Positions 36,181-48,890 of a DNA stretch of 64,000 bases are shown one piece after another (within the stretch, counting starts at the first letter, position 1; every line of letters begins with the position of its first letter). The stretch lies in the NCBI RefSeq assembly GCF_000150275.1, contig NW_002060947.1, positions 1,334,193 to 1,398,192 on the forward strand, written 5' to 3'. The notes under the pieces were generated by a model. The model had not been told where the DNA came from. It made no database searches and worked only from the letters and a program-made list of their open reading frames with translations. Made by a program: the position numbers and the translations under genes. Origin of the DNA: Trichoplax adhaerens. Its lineage: Eukaryota > Placozoa > Uniplacotomia > Trichoplacea > Trichoplacidae.

Positions 36181-36657
36181 ATGATCGATATACCCGTCGA
36201 TCTATTCTATCGATTGGATATTCAACGCCATTATCCTATCCACTACGATTTACTGCTACTAAAGAAAGGACTTTGGTAGAATTGAAGGATAAGACGAAAG
36301 CATCGCAACACTGATAACATTGACGCATATTAAGATAATTTTAAAAATTGAATGCGATCGCGATAAAATTGTCTAAATCAATTCACCTTGGGCAATACTT
36401 GCTAACATGCGATGAATGATGATCGATATACGCGTCGATCTATTCTATCGATTGGATATTCAACGGCATTATCCTATCCACTACGATTTACTGCTAGTAA
36501 AGAAAGGACTTTGGTAGAATTGAAGAATAAGACGAAAGCATCCAACACTGATAACATTGACGTATATTAAGATAATTTTAAAAATTGAATGCGATCGCGA
36601 TAAAATTGTCTAAATCAATTCACCTTGGGCAATACTTGCTAACATGCGATGAATGAT
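36181..36657. repeat. 238-base tandem duplication
   Basis: Two adjacent, nearly identical copies begin ATGATCGATATAC at 36181 and 36419 and end GCGATGAATGATG. Only a few substitutions separate them (for example TACCCGTCG versus TACGCGTCG), so the event is recent. No open frame crosses the unit. Confidence 0.9.
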
Positions 36658-37945
36658 GTACGTATGGCTATGAGTATGGCTGTTGTAACATTGAAGTAGT
36701 CACTGTAACCAATAGCATGGTTGTTGCGATGCCAACATGAATGTTGGTTGTTATACTGTATCTTAACAGGATGTGGATTATTGAGTAAGATCGAATGTGG
36801 TTGTCCTTGATCATGGATGGGGATAACATTAGGCATGGATTGAAGCTATTTCTTCAATTGATCGGATAGAGCATATTGTCATCAATTACTCATCTTGTTA
36901 TGATGCAATCTTATCCATCATGGAGTGGTCAAGATAGACATCATTAAGCAGGAGCATCTTGCATCGATCGTAGCTAATGATGATGATGATCCATAACACA
37001 CTCTCCATTGACAGACACACACCTACCGTACTATCCTTAGTTTACAAGGTAGACTAGAGCAATGGGTAACAAGACTTTGATTATGTTACTCAATGTCGAA
37101 TGATGGGCCAAAAAAGAAAATCGACTCATCACAACGATTCCATTACGCTCTTTCAGCTGGAATCGATTAGTAATTCTTCCCCACCCGTTTCTGAACGAAC
37201 TACGATACTTTGAAAAACTATTCCACTCAAGAATACACTTGGCCACCGACATATTTCATCTCCTCTACTATCCTTTCCAGTGGATAATATTACCTTGTCC
37301 ATTCTACAGTAGTTGCCGATGATCATCCTTTCCCCTTTCAAACGTCAACAACCATCCAAACTAACAAGATCAAATGCTTCATAACCAATATATCAACATC
37401 GATACCTGCTGAGCCTTGGTTGTCGTATTTTTTTTTTCTCCTCCTTTTTCTTCCTTTTCCAAGCGTTGGTCGATGGTAGAATTAATTGGCAGAGAACAGA
37501 TGCAATCCAACAATTTGGTGGCAAGCTAATTTAGTGGAAAGATGTCACTCTAGTGTCTTTCACCCTCTCCACTGTGTCAATACTGTACAATTGAAAGACA
37601 ATAATCAGTCTATTATCCGGTATAGTATCGTTGCAAAGTCGTGAACGCCTACTCCACTCGATACGGTACCCTACCTGGGACACCATGGTCAACTCAACAA
37701 TACGCTACAGTATGCTTGTCTGACTGCCCAGTGGAGCATAGTACAACTGGGCTGTCTTTGTTGCGGGTGACCCTGATTACCCTCAATCATCCTGTGATTG
37801 ACAGGTTACAGTCCACCTGACCGATATTCGATTTTAGTACTAATGACACTGCTAGCGCTTTCTGCACTTGCGCAAATTTTAAACTGAAACGCTTCAACGT
37901 GGTTGGTCCGTTGAGGCTTCGAGAATGGATCCAAGCTTGCTTCTA

Positions 37946-37982
37946 TCTTACTGTACAGTACAGTACTGTACAGTACAGTAGT
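37946..37982. repeat. Self-complementary CTGTACAG cluster
   Basis: Overlapping CTGTACAGTACAG words form a stretch that is almost its own reverse complement. The same vocabulary fills the VBP1-POMP promoter region near 54740-55000. Confidence 0.7.
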
Positions 37983-38004
37983 GAATAGGACAGTGAAATA
38001 CTCT

Positions 38005-38818
38005 ACTGTAGTTTCTTATTGGCCTCAACGACTACGGTTAACCTTCAAAATGGCCATTGGTAAAATGAGCAATGCGGACTTGGTCAATAGGGTTGCTTAG
38101 AGGGGCAGCAGGACACTATTGCAAACACTTTACTCTAGTTTCTTATTAAGCTTAACAGCCTCAACGACTACGGTTAACCTTCAAAATACCCATTGGTAAA
38201 ATGAGCAATGTGGACTTGGTCAATAGGGTAGCTTAGAGGGGCAGCAGGACACTATTGCAAACACTTTACTCTAGTTTCTTATTGGGCTTAACAGCCTCAA
38301 CGACTACGGTTAACCTTCAAAATGGCCACTGGTAAAATGAGCAATATGGACTTGGTCAATAGGGTAGCTTATAGAGGGGCAGCAGGACACTATTGCAACT
38401 TGCAAACACTTTACTATAGTTTCTTATTGGACTCAACAACCTCAACGACTACGGTTAACCTTCAAAATGGCCACTGGTAAAATGAGCAATATGGACTTGG
38501 TCAATAGGGTAGCTTATAGAGGGGCAGCAGGACACTATTGCAATTTGCAAACATTTTACTATAGTTTCTTATTGGGCTCAACGACTACGGTTAACCTTCA
38601 AAATGCCCATTGGTAAAATGAGCAATGTGGACTTGGTCAATAGGGTAGCTTAGAGGGGCAGCAGGACACTATTGCAATTTGCAAACACTTTACTATAGTT
38701 TCTTATTGGGCTCAACGACTACGGTTAACCTTCAAAATGCCCATTGGCAAAATGAGCAATACGGACTTGGTCAATAGGGTAGCTTTAGAGGAACAGCAGG
38801 ACACTATTGCAAACTATA
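38005..38818. repeat. Minisatellite, about 136-base unit
   Basis: Six copies, marked by CAACGACTACGGTTAACC at 38026, 38162, 38298, 38443, 38579 and 38713. Each unit also has AAAATGAGCAATATGGACTT, GGTCAATAGGGTAGCTT and GGGGCAGCAGGACACTATTG. Copies are highly similar and non-coding. Confidence 0.92.
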
Positions 38819-39556
38819 GGTATTCATTGAATGGCTGCAGCAGCCATGAAGTCGTTTGTTTGAAGCTTAACTTACTACTGACTTGAAGTCATTACACACT
38901 GTTGCAGGCAGCCCACAAATGGACGAAAGCAATAATCAATAATATGAATATTATTTTCTCACGCCTGTATTATGTATTTTTATTCTCAGGAAATCTCAAC
39001 AAGCAGAATAAAAGCTTCAATAATACTCTTTCTCAAATCAATTCCACCGTAGAATCGAGTGGATCCTCTTTTGTTCGATCTGAAAATAAATAAATCAATA
39101 ATCGTCAACGAGTGTGATAGTAAAGCGAGGACTCGTAGCATGAGTAAACAGTGAGTAGGACCATTATCCGTGATCATGAAAGAAAATAATGTCAAGGAAA
39201 ATAGTAGAACCACAGAAGATACTGCCACCTTATAGCATGATTGCGTACACGTATTGGATGAAAATGGATCATTCGCATAACACAAACTACAACAGCACAG
39301 TAGCATGGAGATGAAGCTTGAATTGCTTATGCACTATCGAATCTAACAATGCTTGATCATTTACTAATCCAAAGACCGCTACGCCTACTATGCAAATACG
39401 CATATTACAGAGTGGAAGATCAATCGAGACTTGGCATCCCATTCTTTCCCCTTAAATTCTTCAACCCTTCTACAAAACTCACAAGGGCTTAATCCTACTC
39501 TACTGAAGAATCCATACGGACAGTAACGATCCACTGTATTATCGCTATTGTGAACC

Positions 39557-42262
39557 TTAGATTGGGCCTATCTGCAGGCCAGACTGTAAATACAATCGCC
39601 CCTCTTTAATGAAAAGATGGCTAAAATCACTCGCTAAAGATATTCGCTTTGAAATGACCCTTTTATAACAGCTTGATTGTATAACAGAATAGAATGCATG
39701 GCAAAATTGTGCACCAATGAAACAATCTCTATTTTGTAATACAGTTGACTTAATTTCACAGACTTGGAAGTAAATACAAGCCATAAAGTAAATAAAGATA
39801 TGTTCGTAATGAACTTCGTCAAGTCTCTCTGAATTCCAAATAAACCCCATCTATTTACGCCTTCAAATACGATAAAACGGCCGATTTTGCTACAAATAGC
39901 CTACAAAACGATACGATTTTAAAATAAACAAATTATTATACAGGTGATCTGCCCAAAATTTGAACAGTGAGCTTTTCAGCGCGTACAGAGATAATATGCG
40001 TAAACTAGTAAAAAGAGTTCATTCAATTGGATAAATTAAAAGTTACCGTATTCCTAAAATATTGATAACAGTTTACTGCTCTAGTTATACGCGTGCTGTA
40101 TGAGGAGTTTTACCTCCTTTTAATCTCATGCGATTTTTCACACCAAATATGCTTAAAGTTGAGAATTAGTCATCAGTAATAAGCAATATAATGCTTAATA
40201 CCTATCAACATTATTCTTTCCTATTCGTAAACTGCGCTGACATAGTACTCATCTAATAAATTGGCAATGATAATCACATTGCTTCACAAGGCGAATTCTT
40301 GATTAGAATCGAGGCAATTTGAGATGGAACAGCTAGTTGAAGGCATTAAGCTAATCTTAAGACAGATTAGAATCATATCGCCAGTAAGAAAGTACGAGCT
40401 TATTAATACTAACTGTAATTGTAGAAATGGCGACGATGCAGTATATCCTTTAAAGCCGACAATTAATTTACTATATATAATTGTCAAAATCAGTTGATCT
40501 TTCGTAGTCATGTACCAAGTTCCACTAAAATAGCGCAGTTCAGTAACTAGAAATTGACCTATTCCATCCACTATTTTGCAGCAAATTGCAAATATCTTTC
40601 TATTTATTAAAAATACTCTATTAACGGTAAACATGAAATATGCAGGCGATATGTCAATCGAGTTCGCTAAAATTTTTGAAAGAAATGAAATGAAAGCAAT
40701 TATCGCAAGTTATATGTTGAGTTGGGTGATTAATTGATATGATGAACAAATTACAGAATATTAAAGAGGAAAGGTTATAGCAGTAGTAATAAACAACAAA
40801 GCCTATGTCTAGGCGAATATCAATCGGCTACCGTATCCTACAGCCATGATGAATAGGTAACCACAGAGTACGTGAATTAACGATTGTGAATTAACGATCA
40901 ACAAGGGCTAAATTAAGTATGCATATAAGTTATAAGAAAAAGGAAATGAAAGCAAATACGAACGTTATGCAATATGTTGATTAGACTTAAGTCATACGAT
41001 ATCCTAGTATGTATATTAGACCAGTTTCCGTGCTAATATCAAATAACAATACACTTATATCTATAATCATGATGATAGTCGATTAGAGAGTATTGATATA
41101 TGTAGAATGAATGATAAATGAAGAGTAAGATTGAAGTAGTAAGTTCCCAGCAAAAAAATAAATGGCGAAATTATACGCTCTGACAACAGGATACTTAAGG
41201 CCGGAATAACTTTTTAAATTTGCTTAGCAAAATATTTAATTACTATAGGTATTGACATTCCTATCGTGCAACTACACTTTCATAGTTTTCCAGTTTCGAC
41301 GACTTCAATTAAAAAAATTCGAAATGAAATTCCACTTTTTAATATCGCTTAAATTGAGGATATCACGTTTACGCATATTAAGCGTCTTTCTGCATTTGAC
41401 ATTCGCGTAGTCAAGCAATGATATCAATCTTATCAAGCAACCCAATATTACTAAGTTAGATTGCAACGCCACATCGCAGGGCGGCAACCCAATTAATCTA
41501 GAAATATCAAATTCCTTGCAAAGAAACAAAATCACCTCTACAAGGTACATTTATATTTTTGCACTTAAATCGCGTTTAAACATTCAAGATTGATTTATCC
41601 ATAGGAAGAAATATACTATACAATATTACGGACCAAACCATTTTCTTATAATAAATTATACCAAATAAATAGCACTGAAAAAAGGATGATTGCTAAAGCC
41701 TTCTATTTTATTATTATGTAATGATAACAAGGAAGGTACTTTACTGAGCTTAGAAATCTAATGTAAAATTCGTACATTTTTCCTGTTGATAACTCGTGAC
41801 TGTATCATGTCCTAATTTTGAAATTTTATTCACCATATTTAATCAGGTTCTATGTTTACCCAATAGAAGTTAAGATAATGAGATATATCACAAGGTTAAA
41901 ATATTTTCCACTGCACTTACAGTCATAGCTATCCATACCTGGTAAGTAACGCTAGAAGATCCTTGTTATGGACACGCAATAATCCTTGAGAACTTTCGCA
42001 TAACTTGGCAAGAAATTGCATTCTGCGACGTTTTCCCTACTTTCACGGCGTTTTGTAACATCTTATCAACTTATTCTCTCCTATTTTCAGGAATAGCTAT
42101 AGCAATACCTTTCTTTCCATATACTGTACAACAAATAAAATACAGTAGATTATCCATTCCATTTCGTGACTGTAACTCTTCATCAACAATCCAATCTACC
42201 AACGACCACTTTCTGGCCAATTGCAATAACTCAAGGACAATCTTTGCTTCGATTTCATTCAA
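39557..42262 (-). pseudogene. Possible decayed ankyrin-repeat coding pieces
   Basis: Minus-strand open frames at 42262-42071 and 41540-41305 look partly ankyrin-like. The first has LLQLARKWSLVDWIVDEEL, compare the ankyrin pattern A..G...VV.WLVDEG. The second has EVILFLCKEFDIS followed by GLPPCDVALQSNLVILGCLI, compare VV.FL....DIN...G.TPLDVA. Spacing inside the second repeat is about two residues short, and I could not join the pieces into an intact gene. Frames further down (40634-40284, 39850-39557) are not recognisable. The first ATG lies only 24 bases from the start codon I chose for the divergent FCHSD gene, so one of those starts may be wrong. Chance resemblance is quite possible. Confidence 0.25.
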
Positions 42263-42286
42263 GACTATCTTTTCAATAGAATAATA

Positions 42287-45200
42287 ATGAATAATTATAC
42301 ACCAACTGATACCAAAGATGAGCTAGGCAAAAAGCAGTCATTTTCACTGGATTATGAGCCAAAAGTAAAAATAAAGAGTAATTTTCAAATAAATTTTTCT
42401 TATTCATCACTTTCATACAATGATAAAATTTATCTTTAATTAAATGTCAATACCTATAATTTTAACTTGTACCCTCCATTAATCTGAAAACATGATCATG
42501 ACCAATTGGCCATATACGTTTGTAGTTGAATGAACAAGTTAGGAAAATCAAGAATAAAGCATACGATGATACCAACATCTTGAATGATATGAGGTTCTCT
42601 CTTACAACAATTCTACTTTACTAGCATAGTTTGATGATCACTTTATAATATACCTCTAGTTGTAATGCTCAGCATAACATGGTATAATATTTCACTACGT
42701 GTTCTCTTTCGAACTTTTTACTTAAAATTTTTTATCTTACAGGACATTTATCAATAAAATAGCATCGGCCGAAAAAAAATATGCTGAGGTATGCATGTAT
42801 TTTATCATCACAAACAAATCATTCAGAGTCAAGAAAAACGATTTTACAGTCTAATAGCTAAAAGTAGTCAATCTTATTTCAATACTTTAATCTTATTCCC
42901 TACGTTAAATTCTTTTGCTTAGCTATCTAATTTCTTTAAACAATTAGAGACTAACAAAATTAGCAAATCAGTATTTGAAGAATTGCGAATCGCAATCTAC
43001 AGATGACCTGGAAAATCATGATGACCTAGAAGAATAGTAAGTGAACTCTAAAACCATCTTATGTGTCCATTTTGTACGTATTTTTCATATAACAAAACCT
43101 GTCTTTAATATAAAAATCGTACCCACCGCGGTATTGCTAGCCTTATTCAAGAATAGATCGTTTTTTATCATCATAATTTCAACTTGTTTTCTATTCCCAA
43201 TAGACCAAATAGGCAATCTCAAGCAATGTGATTTTAAATTTAAATAACTTCTAGCGTAGTTTTCTTTTATCATTCATTATTATATTTCGAACTGATTATC
43301 GGCCTTATTTCAACACGATGACACTGTTTATATTTCTTCAGTTCCACTAATTTGAAACTGCTCGTGTAGATTATAAGTTTTAAAATTCAGTATTAACATA
43401 TTTATAAAACTGCAAATTAGAATTGGAGAAGAACGAATAAGAGCGTAATTTATATTAACCTTTCCTATAGAAAGATAGGGCGATTTTCTATCTTTAGCAT
43501 TTTTGATGAAATAATTAATATACCATTATAGACTGGAGTACACTCATGATGATCGTTACTCAATCTTAAATCTACGGTGCTTTTACTTAATCTCTCCATA
43601 TCAAATTTTCTTCATCAATGACCTGATTGTTGGATTTACACTCATTTTTATTACTCAATATTGCAACTACCCTCAACAGTAATAAAATACAAATGCAAAC
43701 AAATACCAGCAGTAATACATCAATACCATTTGCCAAGCTCTTATACCTTAAGAAACGTATACCTCTGCCCAGGGACTTTCTAATAACACCATCACCAAGA
43801 ACACTTGAGAATTAATGAGTAATTGTAGCTTCGATTGTTTCAAATTACAAACTCTAAAGTGAATGAAAATCAATTTTGCTGCTCCAATGTTTTACCATCA
43901 ATTAACTCCGTAAATATCTACATAGCTAAAGTACTGAGACAGATCATAAACTCTGTTAAAAAATTTCAACTTTCATATCCATCTACTAAATAGAAGATCT
44001 ATACTGTGCAGATAAACTATTAAATTATTGTAAGTTGAATCATTAGATATTCTTAAATTTCTTTACAGTACCATAAAATCGCTATGGATAAAATTTCTGA
44101 CTTACTTCAACGAAGAAGGTAAGCTACACAATAATTGGGCAACATCCTTAGATGAATATGCAGATACCATTAATGCTGCCAGAACGTCAGAAGAAACTCA
44201 ATTGCGAAACGTAAGATTAATGAGTTTCTCGCAGTTCAATTCTGTAGGAGTTGATGTCTATTTATGCATAATTATTATAATTGGCAACATTTGTCTTCTT
44301 CTCCTATTACTAAATCAATTGCTTCTGATATTGTAGGCTATCGCTACGATGACAACTTCACATGGAGAAATTCGTAACCTACATAGCAAAATGATAAAAG
44401 TAAGACGGTATAACATTTCGAAAACATATGTTATGCTGTTAGTACTATGTTTATCTCTTTTTACCTTTTATGTCCTTTTGCAGGCTCAACGCATTTACAT
44501 TTCTTGCCAGAAAAAGCTAGTTTCTAAAAAGAAAAAGGCTTCTAAAGCGGGAGAGAAGTATTTAAATACAGAAAATGTTGCCCTTTTTTACTCAGCTGTG
44601 ACATTAAGAAGTTATAGTAGACCAATATGAACGATTTCAATACTACCTATAGCGTTATGCGGCTAATTTTTTAACATGGGGATCGCTTAACTTTTCTGAA
44701 ATTAATTTTTAACAATCTTGATATGTTGATAAAATAGATTGACTGTTTGCATCGATGATAATGATCAATCGACCAAAGTAGAATTAATTTCAATTTGTAA
44801 CACCATGTCTAGAGCTAATCAAACAAGCCGATTCACATTTCCTAGCATGCAAAAGACTGTATCACTACCCAAATTTAAGGTAAATACATGTAGTATACAA
44901 TACTATAATACCCCTATGTACGGATATGGTAATATTTGCATTAGCAAATTTATCCTCGGTACAACTAAATAATAACCTCTCTCATTAAATAGTTTAACAG
45001 TGGCACTACTGAAGCCGAAAAACAATCTGAAGCAGCTCTTAAAGAATATCAACGAAAAGTAAACGAGCTCAATGAATATTTCGTGAAATATCAAAACAAG
45101 CTACCGGAATTATTCAAGGTTTTTTTGATTAAACGAAGCTTAATTTATTTTAAACATAATTCGCAATAGAAAAGTGGATGATTATTAATAAATAAAAAAT

Positions 45201-46847
45201 TTATCTGAAAGAGCATAGATCAAGGTCTGTACTCAGATATGCCAGTAAATTTTAATACAGTAGCCAATGAACAGATCAAGACTTTACAAGATTCAGAAAA
45301 TAGAATGAAGAAACTAGTCGAATTTTCAGAAATGGTATGTTAACATACATAACAGATTGGGTTGCAATTCCAGTTTTGGAGATTCTATGGTTTATTCTAG
45401 CTGGTATAAATAAGTTATTTTCCATTTTAAGTCAAAGTGTAACATTTGCCTTTGAAAATATTAGGTCACACAAGAACGAAATTTAGACTTGTTCTTGTGC
45501 GAGACTGGTACACTTTACACAGAGCCTATTACATCAAGTGCTATAGAATACCAACCAGAAGTATATGTTGATTATAATCCGGTCCATTTCTAAAATTTGT
45601 TTATTAAATCATAGACTCTTCATTGTAAATATGTACTTTTATATATCAATTACTATAATATCGTTATAGAAAAATAAGTTTGGAAATGTAACATTTGAAG
45701 AATTCGAGAAAGAGAACGGCGGTAAGCTAGTGTCCTTCATGGGGAATTGATAGAGTATATAATAAAAATAAAACTATTTACTATTAGTAGCTGTATCATA
45801 AGCATCGGACGAATACAGAACAACAAATTCTGAAAATTATTGTCGATAATGCAATCAGAATTGACGTATTGCCATCAATGTGGATGATTTAATATCGTTT
45901 AACAATATATTAATGTTTTATTAACCTTGCTAATTATTACTCAATCATTCCAATCAGATCTTGACGCCAAAGGCTATCCTACAGTTCGCGATTGTAGTCG
46001 CGATTCGGGAGAAGACAGCTTTAGTGATGAAGATCGACGTGACAGCATGGACACATCTGTAAGTGAAACATTCTCGACACCATCGGTCATGCAAGCTAAG
46101 GTGTTATATGATCATGAGGTAATTAGAGCAGTAAATAGTATGGAAACATTGCTTAAATTTGGATAACTAATATCATTATAATACAGCATCTGTATGGTTA
46201 ACAACATAAAATTTTGCAGGCTCAAGGTAAAGGTGAATTAACGGTCAAGACTGGAGAGTATGTTGATGTATTTATGGAAGGAAATGAGAATGGCTGGTGT
46301 AAGGTATCTTATATGCTTTGATAAATAACTATTTCTGTTAGTGTAATTTCATCATTGCAATCTGTAGTAATTTCAAATACACGATTTAGGTTGAATCCAA
46401 ACAAGGTCAAATCGGATTTGTACCAGAGCAGTATCTATCATGGGATCTTGAGACGGCGAAATCCGATGCCAAGGTATAGAAGCTGATGTATACCCGCTTT
46501 AAAATGTTCACATCGCAAGTATCTGCAAACTCAGATATACGTCCTTCTCATGCATACTCGTATTTTATATTGCTCTTATACTTAAACTTATGATACAGGA
46601 ATATTTTATTTGGTATCGTCTAAAAATTTATACAAACTAACGCAATTATCTCAATTAGGATACACGCGATTTGATGCCAACTGCTTGGTCATCGTCGTTA
46701 CTAACTGCTGTTAATACGGAAACAGACTACCGTCGTTCTTCCTTAGGGGCCTATGATAGTTTAAGACCCAAGAAACAAGGAACATATAGAAATAGAGCAC
46801 AATCAGCCAATACAAGCTTGACTTTACAGCTTCCTCGCAAACATTGA
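42287..46847 (+). CDS. FCHSD/nervous wreck-like F-BAR protein with one SH3 domain
   Basis: F-BAR proteins bend membranes and link endosomes to actin assembly. My model gives about 538 residues. Exons: 42287-42364, 42526-42593, 42743-42788, 42948-43036, 44069-44210, 44337-44399, 44484-44557, 44738-44879, 44993-45118, 45212-45334, 45465-45560, 45670-45721, 45958-46118, 46220-46303, 46390-46473, 46659-46847. The F-BAR part shows ILNDMRTF, KKYAERLTKLANQYLKN, SLWIKFLTYF and ERNLDLFLCE, which I match to FCHSD1/2 (LLEDMRTF, QKLASQYLK, NLQLFLQE). One SH3 follows at about residues 410-470 (VLYDHEAQGKGELTVKTGE through GFVPEQYLSW), like the first SH3 of FCHSD. The second SH3 and the coiled segment before the SH3s are absent. 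The first exon is the least certain. AATAAA at 46860 lies 13 bases past the stop. Confidence 0.8.
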
Positions 46848-48890
46848 TTTAAAACAATCAATAAATTCATCGCCTCGAAGATGGCGCTTGTCGATAATGC
46901 TTTCTAATTGGGAATCACAATTCGATATTGTCTCTATCATTCTTTCAAAGTTAAAGAAAGTAAAATAACCCCTTGTGCTGCCATCGTAATTAAGTTAAGT
47001 TTTGTAGTATTATTAGTACTGCAGCAATAAGATTGTTTTTGGTTGTGTTTGCGTTAGAAATTCAGTTTTTCACAGTGTCAGAGTAGGTTTTAAGGCCGTC
47101 AACTTAAATCATTATCAGTTTTGCTCATAATTTACTGTGTATATGTACTCTATTCCCTTACTATGCATCTATTTCGCTTCGGAACGGGGCTGCAACGTGA
47201 CTTATAAAGTTGGAAAGTGATCATTCTCATCAATTAACAAATTATAAATATCGCAGTGACCTTTACAAGTTTATGAACTACTTGCAGCTTAATGCTTTAT
47301 AGGATGAGTTGACTACGCGAAGAAAAAATGGCTTTTCCTATTCCTATAATAAATTGATATATTTTGTCTTTATTGGATCATACCCTTCTTTCGCATTTAT
47401 ATGTACCTAACGATTTCTTGATAGTCCTTACTTATGTTGCTCGTAAAGTACAATGTTGTTAATCGCTTATTTTAAATCCGATCATTATCATTATCGATGT
47501 GACAGAAAATCTCGATAATTAAGCAGCTAGATTGCAACTTACTTAAATCAGATATTTTATAATTTCATGTTAATTGACATCCTCTACCATCTATCTCTTC
47601 GAAAGTTCATGTTATGCTAGCTAATATCAGCCAATGTTATCTACTTAATTGAATAATACTGAACTGTATTTAGTAATATCCTTTATAGCACTATTTCTAT
47701 GAAATAAAATTTCGTCAAAATGTCATACCCCTAGATAAAGAAATTAATTTCAACACAATTAATCTTCCTAAATACTATGATCAAATTTAAACTGCTACAA
47801 TTTATATTGCATATTTAAACTTGGTTGAGTGGATATGCAGTCGAAAATTTGGTTTCATTTTTTTGGCAATCAAACTACAGTTAAATTGCAACCAGCTGTA
47901 CTACTGTATATTTAATCATTCATTTACTGTAGAATTTCCAAGTTCTATAACAAATAATATAAGCTAGCATGCCCTTGCATGCCCTCTATTAAATACTTTG
48001 TTAATAATTAATGTACAGCGGATCTTCTCATTCCGAGGAAATGATCACAAGCAATAACGCCATTCCAGCCCGGCTTATTTGGACGTCGGGAGGTACGGAT
48101 TACAAGTCTATTCGGCTCCCTTTAAGTAATATTATTTCTTAATGAAATGATCCAATTGTTGATCTGACCTAGTGCTTGAGAAACGAGAATTTCTTTAAAT
48201 GTATCAGTAGCATTTAGTAGTATTTCATGCATTTCTCGTAAATAGAACTATTCTACTTAACACTTTCAACCGGCCCCTCCAGCATCTCTTGCGTTCCGTA
48301 CTTCCGTACAGCTTTCTATATAAACCCTTTGGTCAGGTCCTAATGCTATACTGATACGGATAGTAGTCAGAAAAGTTGCTCTACTGTATGTTAACAGTGA
48401 TATCCACCTTCTCCACGATCAAGTACTTTATATTAGTCCACCATCAAACGCTGAAATCGTCAAATAAGAGCAAGGCTTATAGTATAATCGTTGCTAAAGG
48501 ATTATATTTCCCTTGGATGGAAATTACAAAGTTGAAACTACGTCGTTGTAGATACAGATCGTAAAGTTTGATTTGTAGTTTAGTGCTACTTAGTACTTAC
48601 TGGCTTGAGTGCACTAATATACTGCATATACCGTGACATATATACGTAGCCTAGGGATCGCTTGAAATTCTGCTAAAGCTGCAATCCAACAACGACAAAA
48701 AGTATACAGGAAGTGGATATACTGTACTACGCGTCTACTTGTACTTCGCTAGGATCCCTTTTATCACGTTTGGTTACCGCTGTTATTATCCAATATCCTC
48801 AAATACTGTACTCTGGGCATTTTTGAAGCATAAGCCATATAGTCCTCTCTGTTGCAGTGAATCTTAACGTCAAACTGTGTAGAAGACGAT
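46848..48890. other. Intergenic region between FCHSD-like gene and LAS1L
   Basis: The first bases hold the FCHSD-like 3-prime end, with AATAAA at 46860-46865. The rest is AT-rich DNA with no repeat array or gene I recognise; the open frame at 48376-48564 has no domain. The LAS1L promoter must lie in the last few hundred bases. Confidence 0.55.

Larger units (their letters stand above)
34881..39556. other. Intergenic region with repeats downstream of JIP start
   Basis: No recognised gene. The stretch must include the JIP promoter and holds the 238-base duplication, a CTGTACAG-rich spot and the 136-base array described separately. Open frames such as 35749-35970 are short and not domain-like. 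Confidence 0.5.

Noticed and set aside
44119-44124. GTAAGC as a donor inside the FCHSD-like gene
   Set aside because: Reading through gives EEGKLHNNWATSLDEYAD in frame and ends at a proper GTAAGA donor at 44211, so no intron is needed.
48040-48120. GC-richer spot that might be a small RNA gene
   Set aside because: No tRNA or snRNA consensus boxes and no stable symmetric fold that I can see.
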